NCBI GenBank assembly: GCA_021108375.1
Contig: JAIORA010000048.1
Coordinates: forward strand, 1 to 64,000
Length of the DNA stretch: 64,000 nucleotides
Direction: 5' to 3'
Source of the DNA: Anaerohalosphaeraceae bacterium
Lineage (GTDB): Bacteria > Planctomycetota > Phycisphaerae > Sedimentisphaerales > UBA12454
The notes beneath the pieces were generated by a model. The model was not told where the DNA came from and did no database searches. It worked only from the letters and a program-made list of their open reading frames with translations. The stretch's first letter is position 1, and every line of letters starts with the position of its first letter. This document shows positions 35,584 to 45,482 of the stretch, piece after piece. A program made the position numbers and the translations under genes.

Positions 35584-37794
35584 TTAGCCTATTTTTGTAA
35601 GATTAGCATACTTTAACATCAGCGATTTTGTCTGTCCACTGTTAAACTGCACCATAACAACGCTGCTACCCCCAAGATTATGAAATTCCCTGACCCTGCC
35701 AAGTCCGAATTTTTTATGCGAAACCATCTCACCTGCCGTAAATGCGCCTTTACTGCTGCCACCGCTTGAAACAGCCTTTGATGGCGATTCACCCTCGGCC
35801 TGGCTGTAATTATCTTCGTAACCGTACCCGCTTTTCTTCGGAGATTCGTAAGCCTCAAAAACAGGTTCCTGCTCCGGGGCGATACCAGCCTCAAAAAGAA
35901 ACTGCGAAGCAATCGTCCTCTTTGTCTGGCCGTAAACAGTCCTGTACCTGCTCATCGTAACTGCCAGATTTTTCCGAGCCCGTGTAATACCGACAAAAAA
36001 CAACCGTCGCTCTTCTTCCATCTCGGACGGAAGGTCAAAGCTCCTTTCGTGCGGCAAAATCCCGTGTTCAGCCCCGATTATAATTACATTATCAAACTCC
36101 AATCCCTTCGCCGCGTGCAGGGTCATCAGCGAAACCTTGCCGCTCTGCGAATCGTAAGTATCGGTATCGCTGAACAGGGCTATCTGCTGGAGATAATTTA
36201 CCAACCCCTTTTCCTGCGAATTTTCGTCAAATTTTTTCGCCCCGTTTATAAGCTCATAAATGTTATCGATTGCCGCCGCCTGGCTGTGCCCCTGACTATC
36301 CTGTTCAATTTTCAGCGAATCGAAAAGACCGCTTTCGTGAAAAACAACATCTATAAGCTCAGACACATCTTCATCAATATGCTTTTTGAAATTTTCTATC
36401 ATACAGACAAAAGCGGAAATTTTTTGCCCAACCCTTCTGGAAAGAATCTCACCAGAAGCACACCGAACCATCCCATCGTAAAGGCCGACCCCTTCCTGCC
36501 GGGCATAATCTCCAATTTTTTCTATCGTAACTTTGCCTATCCCTCTTGGTGGGGTATTGATGGCTCTCAGCAGGGAAATCTCATCATCGGGATTTGTAAC
36601 AACCTTCAGATAGGCGAGCATATCACGTATTTCCTTTCGCCCATAAAATTCCACTCCCCGCACAATCTGGTAATTTATCCTGCCATCGATAAACGCCTCT
36701 TCCAGTGCCCTGCTCATTGAGTTAACTCTATAAAAAACAGCAATCTCGCTGAGTTCGCTGCCAGCGGCAATAAGCTCCTTAACATAATCAGCAACGTAAA
36801 CAGCCTCGGCCTGTTCATCTTCGAGACATTCACTCGTTACACCGGCTTCTATATCAGTTGCCGCGATAAGTTTTTTCGCTTTGCGATTTTTGTTCACACC
36901 AATAAGCTTTTCCGCAACGGCAAGAATCGCCGCACCGCTCCTGAAATTCTCCTCTAACTTTACAACTTTCGCGTTCGGCCAATCCTTTTCAAACGCCATA
37001 ATATTTGCAATATCAGCACCTCGCCAGCCATAAACCGACTGGTCCGGGTCGCCGGTAACACAGATATTTCCGCTAATCATCGCAAGCCCCCTGGCTATCT
37101 GATACTGAGCGTGATTGGTATCCTGATATTCGTCAACCATAAGATATTTAAACCGGTCATTGAGCTGCTTACGAACATCGGCATCATCCCGCAGCAAAAA
37201 CGCTGTCTTCAAAAGAAGGTCATCAAAATCGAGTGCGTTGTGCTTATCCAGAATCGCCTGATAATTTTTATAAATTTTACTCAGGCACTTCGAAAAATAA
37301 TCTCCGCTGTTATCCGCTTCAAGCGTCTGTGGTGATTCAAGATTATTCTTCAATCGCGATATCATTTCCAGCATACGTCTCGGCTGAAAATTCTTCGTAT
37401 CCAGGTCGGCTGTTTTGATGGCTTCCTTAATACACTTCTTCTGGTCAGAATCATCGTAAATACTGAAATTGGGCGTAATTTTTGCCTTGGCCGCATACTG
37501 CCGCAGGATTCTCACGCACAGTGAATGAAACGTACTGATATGCACACCGCCGGAAACGTGCATCGCAATAACACGGTTACGCATTTCCTCCGCAGCTTTA
37601 TTCGTAAAGGTTATCGCACAGATATTATAGGGGCTTACGCCGGATTTTATCAGTTCTGCGATTCGGCTTGTTATCACACGTGTCTTGCCGCTGCCCGGGC
37701 CGGCAATAACAAGCATCGCCCCGTCTTTGTGCTCAACTGCCTGCTGTTGCGATTTGGTAAGAGTAATAGTTGAGGACAGTCCGCTGCTATTCAT
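35584..37794 (-). CDS. pcrA: UvrD/PcrA-type ATP-dependent DNA helicase
   Basis: 736 aa from the ATG at 37792-37794; an in-frame upstream ATG would extend deep into the preceding gene and gives an unrelated N-terminus. SF1A motifs: I GPGSGKTRVI, II VDEYQDTNHAQY, III GDPDQSVYGWRGAD, IV NFRS, V MTLHAAKGLEFDNV and VI EERRLFFVGITRARKNL. The C-terminal ~50 residues (VSHKKFGLGRV) match the Tudor-like RNA-polymerase-binding tail of PcrA. Role in repair and replication. The start overlaps the upstream gene by eight bases. Confidence 0.94.
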   Translation of the reverse strand: MNSSGLSSTITLTKSQQQAVEHKDGAMLVIAGPGSGKTRVITSRIAELIKSGVSPYNICAITFTNKAAEEMRNRVIAMHVSGGVHISTFHSLCVRILRQYAAKAKITPNFSIYDDSDQKKCIKEAIKTADLDTKNFQPRRMLEMISRLKNNLESPQTLEADNSGDYFSKCLSKIYKNYQAILDKHNALDFDDLLLKTAFLLRDDADVRKQLNDRFKYLMVDEYQDTNHAQYQIARGLAMISGNICVTGDPDQSVYGWRGADIANIMAFEKDWPNAKVVKLEENFRSGAAILAVAEKLIGVNKNRKAKKLIAATDIEAGVTSECLEDEQAEAVYVADYVKELIAAGSELSEIAVFYRVNSMSRALEEAFIDGRINYQIVRGVEFYGRKEIRDMLAYLKVVTNPDDEISLLRAINTPPRGIGKVTIEKIGDYARQEGVGLYDGMVRCASGEILSRRVGQKISAFVCMIENFKKHIDEDVSELIDVVFHESGLFDSLKIEQDSQGHSQAAAIDNIYELINGAKKFDENSQEKGLVNYLQQIALFSDTDTYDSQSGKVSLMTLHAAKGLEFDNVIIIGAEHGILPHERSFDLPSEMEEERRLFFVGITRARKNLAVTMSRYRTVYGQTKRTIASQFLFEAGIAPEQEPVFEAYESPKKSGYGYEDNYSQAEGESPSKAVSSGGSSKGAFTAGEMVSHKKFGLGRVREFHNLGGSSVVMVQFNSGQTKSLMLKYANLTKIG

Positions 37795-39568
37795 TTTCTT
37801 TCTGTTCCTGTTCCTTCTGAATTTGCTGCATAACAAATTTGTTGTGCTTTTCCAGTTTCTTGTACAAGTCAGGCCTCTGCTGGCGGATGCGTTCAAGCAT
37901 ATTCATCCGCACAAATTCCGGATACTGCTCATCGTCGAGGAACATTCTCAGTCCCACATAACGCAAAACACTAAAGTCCGGCAAAACAACCCTGTCAACA
38001 CTTTCGTCCGCAAACGCGGCCTGGTAATTATCGTAAACCTCTTTAGCCATAGCTTCCCTGCCATAAGCCTCATCGTCATCACCCATTGCGTAACGATAAT
38101 AGCCGTCTTTGAGCATCAGCGATATTATCTCTCTCGCGTCATGTATGCCTATCGATGCCAATTCGCCTATCAATCTATTCCGCACAAACGCAACCAGCGA
38201 AACTTGAACATCCTTATTGTCGGGATATTCCTTCCGAAGCGTATTATAAATTTTAAGAGCTTTAGCCTTGTCCCCACCCTGATAAAAAAGCTGCACCGCC
38301 TGCTTGAGCATATTTTTATGTGCATTGTAGAGGGATTTCAGATCAAGGTTCAATTCGTCGTACTTCAAAATAACATTCCGCAGAACGTCATCATAGCGCT
38401 GGAACATTCGCAAATCAGGAAATTGAAAAATGCTCTCCCGCACAACGATTTCGCACGGGTCGTTCTCCGCCGGTATCCGCGATGTATAAATGACCATCTT
38501 GCCTCTGCGATAAAGATTCTGAAGACTGTGAAAAACAAGCCTGTCAACATTCAATTCTTCCTGACTCCCCTCACTCGCGACAGCCAACCCCTTAGCCCCC
38601 CAGTACATCGCGTGAACATCAGGGTGCAGCCAATTAAGAGGAATAACTTTGTTCGGGTCCTTATAGTCAACCGGGCCGTAAAGGCGGTTCAATTCATCCA
38701 TAAGCTCAGGCTCAAGTTTGAGAGTATTCCTGAGGTAATAGGCTTTTGCAAAAACGTCAAAACTTTCCAGCAATTCACTCCCGCGATATTCGTCAATAAG
38801 CGCAAATGCTGCCGGAGCATACCTGCCGGGCTGCTGCCTTAAAGAAAGATAATTATCCACAAGCGTACTGAGCTTACTAAAAGAGGTATCAGCCGAAGCG
38901 AGCTTATTCAAAAACTCCGCCATTCCCGGCTGCACCAGTATTTCGCCAAGACTCTTGGGAGACTCGGCAAGTCTTTGATAAGATTCCTCTGTTTGCGGCT
39001 CGACCAGAGGCTTCATCATATGATAAATCTGGAGCTTATAGTACTTGTGAGCATCATCAGTAACTCCGCCGATTTTGTGCTGAAATATCCATCCGATAGA
39101 CCTGTAAAGCTCTATGCTTTTTGGATTTTTCGGTATCCCCTTATCCCGCAAAAGCTCATAACCATTCTTGACCCAATGCCATCTCTCCTGCGGTCGGCTC
39201 GCCGGGATAGCAACGGATATGTTATAAGCCATATTCCATCCGTGAAAATCCCAGACCGAAGCAAACCTCGGCTGCAAAAGCGTAATCCACTCTGCAATCT
39301 GCTTGGCATCAAAATACTGCCCGTCTTCCTTGAGCTGCTCAGCCCTCATCCAGAGTATATCAACTATCAACCCTCGAAAAGCACCCATCGCAACCGTTGC
39401 AAACGCCAGCGAAGGCGGAGCATTTTCCAAAGGCTCATTACTTACCAATTTCATTTCGCCACGAGCGGAAGTCAGCTCGCCCAGTTGAGACGATGCCAGA
39501 TACAGCATCCCAAAGGAACACGCAAAGCAAACAACATATATGATTATATCACGAAAACGCATAGTCAA
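37787..39568 (-). CDS. Conserved membrane-anchored protein of unknown function
   Basis: 593 aa. One N-terminal membrane segment (IIIYVVCFACSFGMLYLA). The following conserved segment has a distinctive pattern (GLIVDILWMRAEQLKEDGQYFDAKQIAEW...LQPRF, then WNMAYNISVAIP and ERWHWVKNG). The rest is helical and TPR-like, with a Gln/Glu-rich end. I recall similar proteins beside ABC exporters in planctomycetes but know no function. It ends inside the pcrA start and begins one base after the ABC permease stop, so it is probably an accessory protein of that exporter on the outer face of the membrane. Confidence 0.75.
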   Translation of the reverse strand: MTMRFRDIIIYVVCFACSFGMLYLASSQLGELTSARGEMKLVSNEPLENAPPSLAFATVAMGAFRGLIVDILWMRAEQLKEDGQYFDAKQIAEWITLLQPRFASVWDFHGWNMAYNISVAIPASRPQERWHWVKNGYELLRDKGIPKNPKSIELYRSIGWIFQHKIGGVTDDAHKYYKLQIYHMMKPLVEPQTEESYQRLAESPKSLGEILVQPGMAEFLNKLASADTSFSKLSTLVDNYLSLRQQPGRYAPAAFALIDEYRGSELLESFDVFAKAYYLRNTLKLEPELMDELNRLYGPVDYKDPNKVIPLNWLHPDVHAMYWGAKGLAVASEGSQEELNVDRLVFHSLQNLYRRGKMVIYTSRIPAENDPCEIVVRESIFQFPDLRMFQRYDDVLRNVILKYDELNLDLKSLYNAHKNMLKQAVQLFYQGGDKAKALKIYNTLRKEYPDNKDVQVSLVAFVRNRLIGELASIGIHDAREIISLMLKDGYYRYAMGDDDEAYGREAMAKEVYDNYQAAFADESVDRVVLPDFSVLRYVGLRMFLDDEQYPEFVRMNMLERIRQQRPDLYKKLEKHNKFVMQQIQKEQEQKENE

Positions 39569-39569
39569 A

Positions 39570-40946
39570 TCAAACCGTAATTTTAGCTATCTCTCTTCTA
39601 CTGAATATCAGTATGCCGATTGCAAGAATTATCAAAGCCTTGGCTAAAAACAATACCGCCGCCACAGACAAAAATTCAACGCTTACCTGCCGGGCATTTA
39701 TTATATAATCACCAACACCATATTCGCCGTCAAATTTCGGCAAGAGCCATATAAATGGCTTAATGGTAAAATTGTAAAGTATCGTCGTAGCTGCCGACAT
39801 ATAAGTAAACGAATCTATTACGAAAGTGTGTATAGTCCCCACGCAGTAAGCTGTAAAACTGCAAAGTATCGCAACCGGAAAGCTCAACCACGCCGAGAGC
39901 GACACGCCCAGTCCTGCCAGAAACGCCAGCTTCAAAAACAGCAAAATCGTAACACGTAAAAAGTTGCCACTGAAACTGCCAGCCTTATAAAGCACCTCCA
40001 GCCCGTCCTCAATGGGAAATATAACCGTTGTGTTATTCATCGGCTCATTCTGGAAAACCACCGCGAGGTATCCATCCCAGGCAACCGCATTTGCCGGGAA
40101 TGATATTTCATGAATCGTATCGGTTATTTTCTTTGTACCCATCTGGTATATTGGCGTCTTCATCTCTTCAAGACTACCATATTGAATCTGGCGGTAATCG
40201 CCCAAATACCAGAGACCGCGAATATTATTGTCTGCTGGCGTTTGCGAAGCATCGTATTTAAAACGAATAAAAATAATCTCGTTGGCATCTGATGGCGCTA
40301 CATTATCAAACTCCCACATAACCATTGAGCCGGGACCGACAGAGTGCCTCTTAAAAATCTCGTTATTGCGAAGTTCTTTGAGAATATCCTGCTTCGGCCG
40401 CGATTCATCCAGCTCGCCGCTTTCGAGAAGTTTGGTATATCCATTTTTGACTGCCTGTTCTATCTCTTCCGAATTGAACTTCATAGGTAAGGCTTTGCGA
40501 GCTGTGAAAAACTCATTCTGCAAAACACTCGTCTGCCCCTGCTCGATATTGACCATTCTTGGCATTTGTATCGCAAGAGCATAAATTACCGACGCAAAAA
40601 CCAAAAGCAACAGTCCATCAAGCAACAAAACCCCAAAAAGTTTCCCCAAAACAATTTCAAAACGCCGTAAAGGCTTCGTCGCAACCATATATATCTGCTT
40701 GCCCTTGATATCGCTTGAAAGGCTATAACAGGAAACTATTATGGTAAGTATCGAAAGCAAAACCCCCACAAGTCCCAGGCCATAACTCACAAAACTCTGC
40801 AACCTGCCTTTGATAGTGCCATCACCACTACTGTTTACACACAGCAATGGCAGCAATACTATCAAGAGCAGCATAAAGACCATAGCAGTCTTCATCCGCA
40901 TCGCAGAAATGAACGTATTTCTGGCAACCGCCCAGACTCTACGCAT
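39570..40946 (-). CDS. ABC-2 type transporter permease
   Basis: 458 aa. The N-terminal segment (VARNTFISAMRMKTAMVFMLLL) and the second membrane helix followed by SSDIKGKQIYMVATKPLRRFEIVLGK are typical of NosY/ABC-2 permeases. A ~220-residue external domain lies between the first membrane helices and a C-terminal group of about four. Eight bases overlap the ATPase gene upstream (40939), so both form one exporter. The substrate is unknown. Confidence 0.88.
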   Translation of the reverse strand: MRRVWAVARNTFISAMRMKTAMVFMLLLIVLLPLLCVNSSGDGTIKGRLQSFVSYGLGLVGVLLSILTIIVSCYSLSSDIKGKQIYMVATKPLRRFEIVLGKLFGVLLLDGLLLLVFASVIYALAIQMPRMVNIEQGQTSVLQNEFFTARKALPMKFNSEEIEQAVKNGYTKLLESGELDESRPKQDILKELRNNEIFKRHSVGPGSMVMWEFDNVAPSDANEIIFIRFKYDASQTPADNNIRGLWYLGDYRQIQYGSLEEMKTPIYQMGTKKITDTIHEISFPANAVAWDGYLAVVFQNEPMNNTTVIFPIEDGLEVLYKAGSFSGNFLRVTILLFLKLAFLAGLGVSLSAWLSFPVAILCSFTAYCVGTIHTFVIDSFTYMSAATTILYNFTIKPFIWLLPKFDGEYGVGDYIINARQVSVEFLSVAAVLFLAKALIILAIGILIFSRREIAKITV

Positions 40947-42132
40947 TTTCGTCTTCCCCTGCCCCTGTCAGCTCATCAAGCAAATCTTCTTTAACTTTAT
41001 CCCGCTCGTTTTCAATTTCTGCCTGCCCTTGTTTAGGTTCTACTTTTTCTATTTCGATTTTAACAGGCTCGACGGTTGCCGTCAAATTTTCCAAAAGCCC
41101 CTCGTTCGCTTCAACCTTAACCGACTCTACCTTCAAAGGCGAATCTATCTCAATCTTAGCTGCCTCGGACAAATCGGTAGAAACAAGCCTGTCCAAAACG
41201 TCTGAAACTGTTTTTGTAATATCCTCATCGGTCAAATCGACCCTGTTCACCGCTCCGCTAGTAGGCCGCTTCTGCTGCTGTGCCTGACGAACGATTTCTA
41301 TAAAGAATGACTCCAACTTCTCCATCGGAGCTTCTATCTTCACATCACAACCGGATGCGATTATTATTTCTCTTATCTTCCGCATCACTTCATCGCTGAC
41401 AGCATCAGTAGTAATCTGCCTCTTGTCGCTCTTTTCAAGCAACTGCCCAACAGCCCCGAGCCTCTGTATCCTCCCGCCGTACATTATAGCGATTCTATCG
41501 CAAACCTCCTCGGCATCTGCCAGCAAATGACTGCACAAAAGCACCGTCTTACCACGCCTGCCGAGTTCGACTATCAAATCCTTAATCTGCTTCGTCCCTA
41601 TCGGGTCCAGCCCGCTTGTAGGCTCATCGAGTATCAGCAGTTCCGGGTCGTTTATCAGCGATTGAGCCAGCCCTATACGCCTTGCCATACCCTTTGAAAA
41701 CGTCCCTACCGGCCGGTTAGCCATCCCCTCAAGCCCTACCATCTCCAACAGCGCATCCACTCGCACCTTGCGAATCTTACCACTCAGCCCAAACAGCCGC
41801 CCATAAAAATCCAGCGTCTCACGTGCATTAAGATACGGATAAAGATATGACTCTTCCGGCAGGAAACCTATCTTGCTGTTAATTTTTGGGTCTCTGCTAT
41901 CGCCGCCGAGGACTAACGCCTTACCCTTTGTCGGATGCAAAAGCGACAGCAGCATTTTCAGCGTTGTCGTTTTTCCCGAACCGTTAGGGCCAAGTAGCCC
42001 AAAGATTTCTTTTCTGCGGATTTGCAAATCCAACCCCTCGACCGCTACGACTTTATTCCTGCCCCACCAGTCCTTGAAAATCTTGGTCAGGGCAAAAGTT
42101 TCTATCGCGTATTTACCATTTGTATCAACCAC
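40939..42132 (-). CDS. ABC transporter ATP-binding protein with long acidic C-terminal extension
   Basis: 397 aa. Walker A GPNGSGKTT near residue 49, signature FSKGMARRIGLAQ, Walker B LLILDEPTSGLDP and the H-loop LCSHLLADAEEV are intact. After the ~220-residue ABC domain come ~60 residues of the usual ABC-2 regulatory region, then about 110 Glu/Val/Asp-rich residues without a known domain. It drives the permease at 39570. The tail could contact a partner or regulator. Confidence 0.92.
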   Translation of the reverse strand: MVDTNGKYAIETFALTKIFKDWWGRNKVVAVEGLDLQIRRKEIFGLLGPNGSGKTTTLKMLLSLLHPTKGKALVLGGDSRDPKINSKIGFLPEESYLYPYLNARETLDFYGRLFGLSGKIRKVRVDALLEMVGLEGMANRPVGTFSKGMARRIGLAQSLINDPELLILDEPTSGLDPIGTKQIKDLIVELGRRGKTVLLCSHLLADAEEVCDRIAIMYGGRIQRLGAVGQLLEKSDKRQITTDAVSDEVMRKIREIIIASGCDVKIEAPMEKLESFFIEIVRQAQQQKRPTSGAVNRVDLTDEDITKTVSDVLDRLVSTDLSEAAKIEIDSPLKVESVKVEANEGLLENLTATVEPVKIEIEKVEPKQGQAEIENERDKVKEDLLDELTGAGEDENA

Positions 42133-42158
42133 AAAACACCTCTATACCAGTTCTGATT

Positions 42159-44093
42159 CTATACTGCTGTTTCGCTGTGAGGTGTCAATTCTTCACCGCA
42201 GCGAACAAGCCTTGCACTATTAAAGACAACTACCAGCGAACCGACGAAATGCAAAACAGCCGCATATATCAGCGGCAGCCATCCTATCGCCGAGGCTGAA
42301 ACGCCGAGTATAATAAACAGAATTCCGAACAGCAGGTTCTGGTTGATTACTCTGCGTGTCTTGCGTGAAAGTTTTATCAGGAAAGGCAGCTTCTTCAAAT
42401 CGTTATTCATCAGCGCGATTGAGGCAGAATTTATCGCGACATCGCTTCCTGCCGCTCCCATCGCTATGCCCAAATCTCCGCTGGCAAGTGCCGGCGCGTC
42501 GTTTATACCATCACCAACAACCGCAACGATATGCCCATCCCCCTTAATCTGCTCGACAACCGCCAATTTATCCTGCGGCAAACAGTGAGCCTTAACTTCC
42601 GTACATCCCATCTCCGCCGCCACCCGCTTTGCGACCTCTTCCCTGTCGCCGGTCAGCATAGTAAATCTCTTTATCCCGACCTCGCCAAGCTCATCAATTG
42701 CCTGCCGTGCTTCCGGCCGAGTCTTATCCTGCATACCTATCCAGCCGATACACTTACCATCACAGGCAACATACAAGGTGCTAAAGCCCTGCTCTTCCTG
42801 CAATTTCGGGTCTGCCACAACCGAGGTATCCGTTCCGCTTTCCTGCAAAAACATTTCTCTGCCGACCGCAATTTTAGCCCCATCGACAATCGCCTCAACT
42901 CCCTTACCCAGCGTTTCCGAAAATTCTTCTGCGCTGCTCAGCACAAGATTTGCTTCTCTGGCCACCAACTGCAGCGCTCTCGCCGCCGGATGCTTACTCA
43001 TCTGCTCCGCCGAGGCCGCCGCTCTCAAAAGCTCCGCAGCCTTAACACCATCAGCAGGGGTCAGTTTCGTAACATACAATTGCCCTGTCGTTATTGTTCC
43101 TGTCTTATCGAATACCATAGCCGTTATTCTGCCTGCCAGTTCAAGGTCGGCAACTTTTTTAATAAGTATGCCGAGCCTCGCCGACGCTGACAATGCCGCT
43201 ACCATCGCGGTAGGAGTCGCCAGTATCAACGCACACGGGCACGACACAACCAACGCACCGATTGCCCTGTTAACGTCCTTCGTGAAGAACCATATAATCG
43301 CCGAAATCATCAAAATGGTAGGAATATACCATTTTACATACCGGTCGATAATCCGCATAATCGGAATCTTGGTATGCTCAGCTTGCAAAATCAGAGACTG
43401 CACCTTGCCCAGCGTAGTCTCTCCGCCAACTCTGGTAACCTTAATATCGAGAACACCCGTAAGATTGCTCGTCCCCGCAAAAACCTGCATCCCCGGCACC
43501 TTGTCGGCAGGCAAAGATTCGCCGGTAATCGTCGCTTCATTGATTGAGCTAAGCCCCTTGACGATTTCACCATCAGCGGCAACATTATCACCGGGCCGAA
43601 CCCTTATAATATCGCCCTGCGACAGCGCGCTTACGTTAATCTGTTTTTCGCTGCCATCGGAATTAACCAAAGCCGCCTGCGTTGGTGTAAGTTTGATAAG
43701 CGATTCGATTGCCGCCCTTGCCCCCAGTGCTGTTCGCGTCTCGATAATTTCACTTAGCAAGAGGAAGAACGAAACAACCGCCGCCGCTGTATAGTCCCCC
43801 GTCGCAAACGCCGCGATTATCGCAAGAGCAACCAGTTCGTCCATATGCATATGCTTTTGGAGAGCACCTTTTATTGCGTGTATTATCACCGGCAGCCCAA
43901 GCAGTACCGCCGCCATCATCGCAAGAAGCTGCTTGACCTCTGCGCCGTAAAATATCGGCGATATGAAACTGCATATAAGAAAAGTGCCACCCAGCAAAGT
44001 ACCCATCATCGCAAAGCTCACCCCAACCTGCTGGTGATGAATATGCTGAGATTCAATCTCGTTTTTCGTTACGTTCAAAACCTTATGGCCCAT
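42159..44093 (-). CDS. Heavy-metal translocating P1B-type ATPase
   Basis: 644 aa. SCPC metal-site motif at 284-287, phosphorylation site DKTGT (D329), TGES actuator loop (near 190-193) and GDGINDAP hinge. The C-terminal membrane segment with VFNSARLV recalls the Zn/Cd/Co branch rather than Cu exporters, but SCPC occurs in several branches, so the metal is uncertain. There is no N-terminal CxxC metal-binding domain; instead a His-containing stretch (QHIHHQQ) near residue 16 may bind metal. Confidence 0.88.
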   Translation of the reverse strand: MGHKVLNVTKNEIESQHIHHQQVGVSFAMMGTLLGGTFLICSFISPIFYGAEVKQLLAMMAAVLLGLPVIIHAIKGALQKHMHMDELVALAIIAAFATGDYTAAAVVSFFLLLSEIIETRTALGARAAIESLIKLTPTQAALVNSDGSEKQINVSALSQGDIIRVRPGDNVAADGEIVKGLSSINEATITGESLPADKVPGMQVFAGTSNLTGVLDIKVTRVGGETTLGKVQSLILQAEHTKIPIMRIIDRYVKWYIPTILMISAIIWFFTKDVNRAIGALVVSCPCALILATPTAMVAALSASARLGILIKKVADLELAGRITAMVFDKTGTITTGQLYVTKLTPADGVKAAELLRAAASAEQMSKHPAARALQLVAREANLVLSSAEEFSETLGKGVEAIVDGAKIAVGREMFLQESGTDTSVVADPKLQEEQGFSTLYVACDGKCIGWIGMQDKTRPEARQAIDELGEVGIKRFTMLTGDREEVAKRVAAEMGCTEVKAHCLPQDKLAVVEQIKGDGHIVAVVGDGINDAPALASGDLGIAMGAAGSDVAINSASIALMNNDLKKLPFLIKLSRKTRRVINQNLLFGILFIILGVSASAIGWLPLIYAAVLHFVGSLVVVFNSARLVRCGEELTPHSETAV

Positions 44094-44163
44094 AATTACC
44101 TGTTCTCAAATAATCAGTTTTTTTGACAATTTTGTTTGAGTATTGCCGACGTACTCGGCGAAA

Positions 44164-45423
44164 CTACTGTGCTTTTTTCTGGTCTTTAAGTTTCGGGTCC
44201 CTGCTGACAAGCACCCTGAATTCCTTATTGGTTACACTATCGCTCGGCTGAGCAATAATCACTTCCTCTGCATTACTCAAAACTTCCTGTATCGCATCCT
44301 GATATATCCTCTGCAAAACCAGTTCAGGCCGTTTCTGGTATTCCGGCAAGAGCTTGCTCAGATACTCTGCGTTAGCCTTGGCCGATTCGACAACTTTGGT
44401 GCGATACGCCATAGCCTCGGCAATTTTCTGTCGCACCGAGCCAGACGATTTCGCCCACACATCATCTTTCTGCTCATCAGTCAAATCTGAATTCATAACA
44501 AGCTCAAAAATTTCCGCTCCGCCTGCCTCATTAATCGCACTCTCTGCATAACCTTTGGCATTACGGATATTCGTGTCGGCATCATTCTTAGCCTTTGTAG
44601 ATTTCAAAAACGCGTCATCAACCTGCTTCGGCCACGTAATCGGTGCTATCTGTATCGAATCAATTTCCACTCCGCAGTCGATTGATTCGAGCTTTGCCTG
44701 CAAAACTTTTTTAACATCTCTGGATATTTGCGAATCGCTCTTAATGGCTTCGTCTATTGTGAAGTTCACCATCGTCTTAACGATAGCCTCTCTGGCAAGA
44801 CTTGTAAGCAGAGGCGAAATGCTTTCAGGAATAACATCTATATAGTTTCTGCCTGCCGGCGGTTCTACCACGTTAACGCTCTTCAAAAACGACACGCAAT
44901 CAGCAATACGATAATTAACCTGTGCTTTGAGATGAACGATATTATAATCCCCGCCTGTACCCTTAACATCTTCAACGCTGTCGTTACTCGTCAGACAATA
45001 GCCATCAAAAATCGGATTAAGCGTTTCACCGGGCCGATTGGTCTGACTATACCAGAAAGACTCGATTGCTACCCGCTTCACCGTACCTTTGCCGGGAAAC
45101 CTGATTACCTCCTCAACCGGATAAGGTATCGCCCAGTGCAGACCTGGGCCAAGCACGATTTTTTCTGTTGTTGCTCCGCGAATTTTGCCGAACCTCAACA
45201 CAACTGCTCTCTCGTCCGGTGCAACGACGAAAACACCCGAACCAAAAAATGCTATCACAAGAACAATCATTACAACTTTGAGAACCGAAAAACTGATATT
45301 CAGTGCATTAGCAAGACTCTTACTGCCCGGGTCCATATCGCCAGTCGTAAACACCGCATCATCGCCTCGATTCCCGCAACAAAAACTGCCATTGCTATCG
45401 TTATGTTTATGGTCTTGACTCAT
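44164..45423 (-). CDS. SPFH-domain membrane protein (HflK-like)
   Basis: 419 aa. A cytosolic Cys/Asp-rich N-terminus is followed by one membrane segment (VVMIVLVIAFFGSGVFVV, ~50-70) and an SPFH/band 7 domain (VVAPDERAVVLRFGKI, GPGLHWAIPYPVEEVI). A long helical region with Ala/Glu repeats follows. HflK-type proteins assemble into membrane cages with HflC that surround FtsH. The hflC-like gene lies upstream, 59 bases away, in the same orientation. Assignment as HflK rests on this pairing. Confidence 0.82.
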   Translation of the reverse strand: MSQDHKHNDSNGSFCCGNRGDDAVFTTGDMDPGSKSLANALNISFSVLKVVMIVLVIAFFGSGVFVVAPDERAVVLRFGKIRGATTEKIVLGPGLHWAIPYPVEEVIRFPGKGTVKRVAIESFWYSQTNRPGETLNPIFDGYCLTSNDSVEDVKGTGGDYNIVHLKAQVNYRIADCVSFLKSVNVVEPPAGRNYIDVIPESISPLLTSLAREAIVKTMVNFTIDEAIKSDSQISRDVKKVLQAKLESIDCGVEIDSIQIAPITWPKQVDDAFLKSTKAKNDADTNIRNAKGYAESAINEAGGAEIFELVMNSDLTDEQKDDVWAKSSGSVRQKIAEAMAYRTKVVESAKANAEYLSKLLPEYQKRPELVLQRIYQDAIQEVLSNAEEVIIAQPSDSVTNKEFRVLVSRDPKLKDQKKAQ

Positions 45424-45482
45424 TTATCTTTCTCGTTTTTTTTACAGTATCAAATAAAATTACAAAAAGCCAATTGTCCTTA

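Noticed and set aside
37685-38842. 385-codon plus-strand frame
   Set aside because: Antisense to the 593-aa membrane protein gene; composition and motifs fit the minus-strand gene only.
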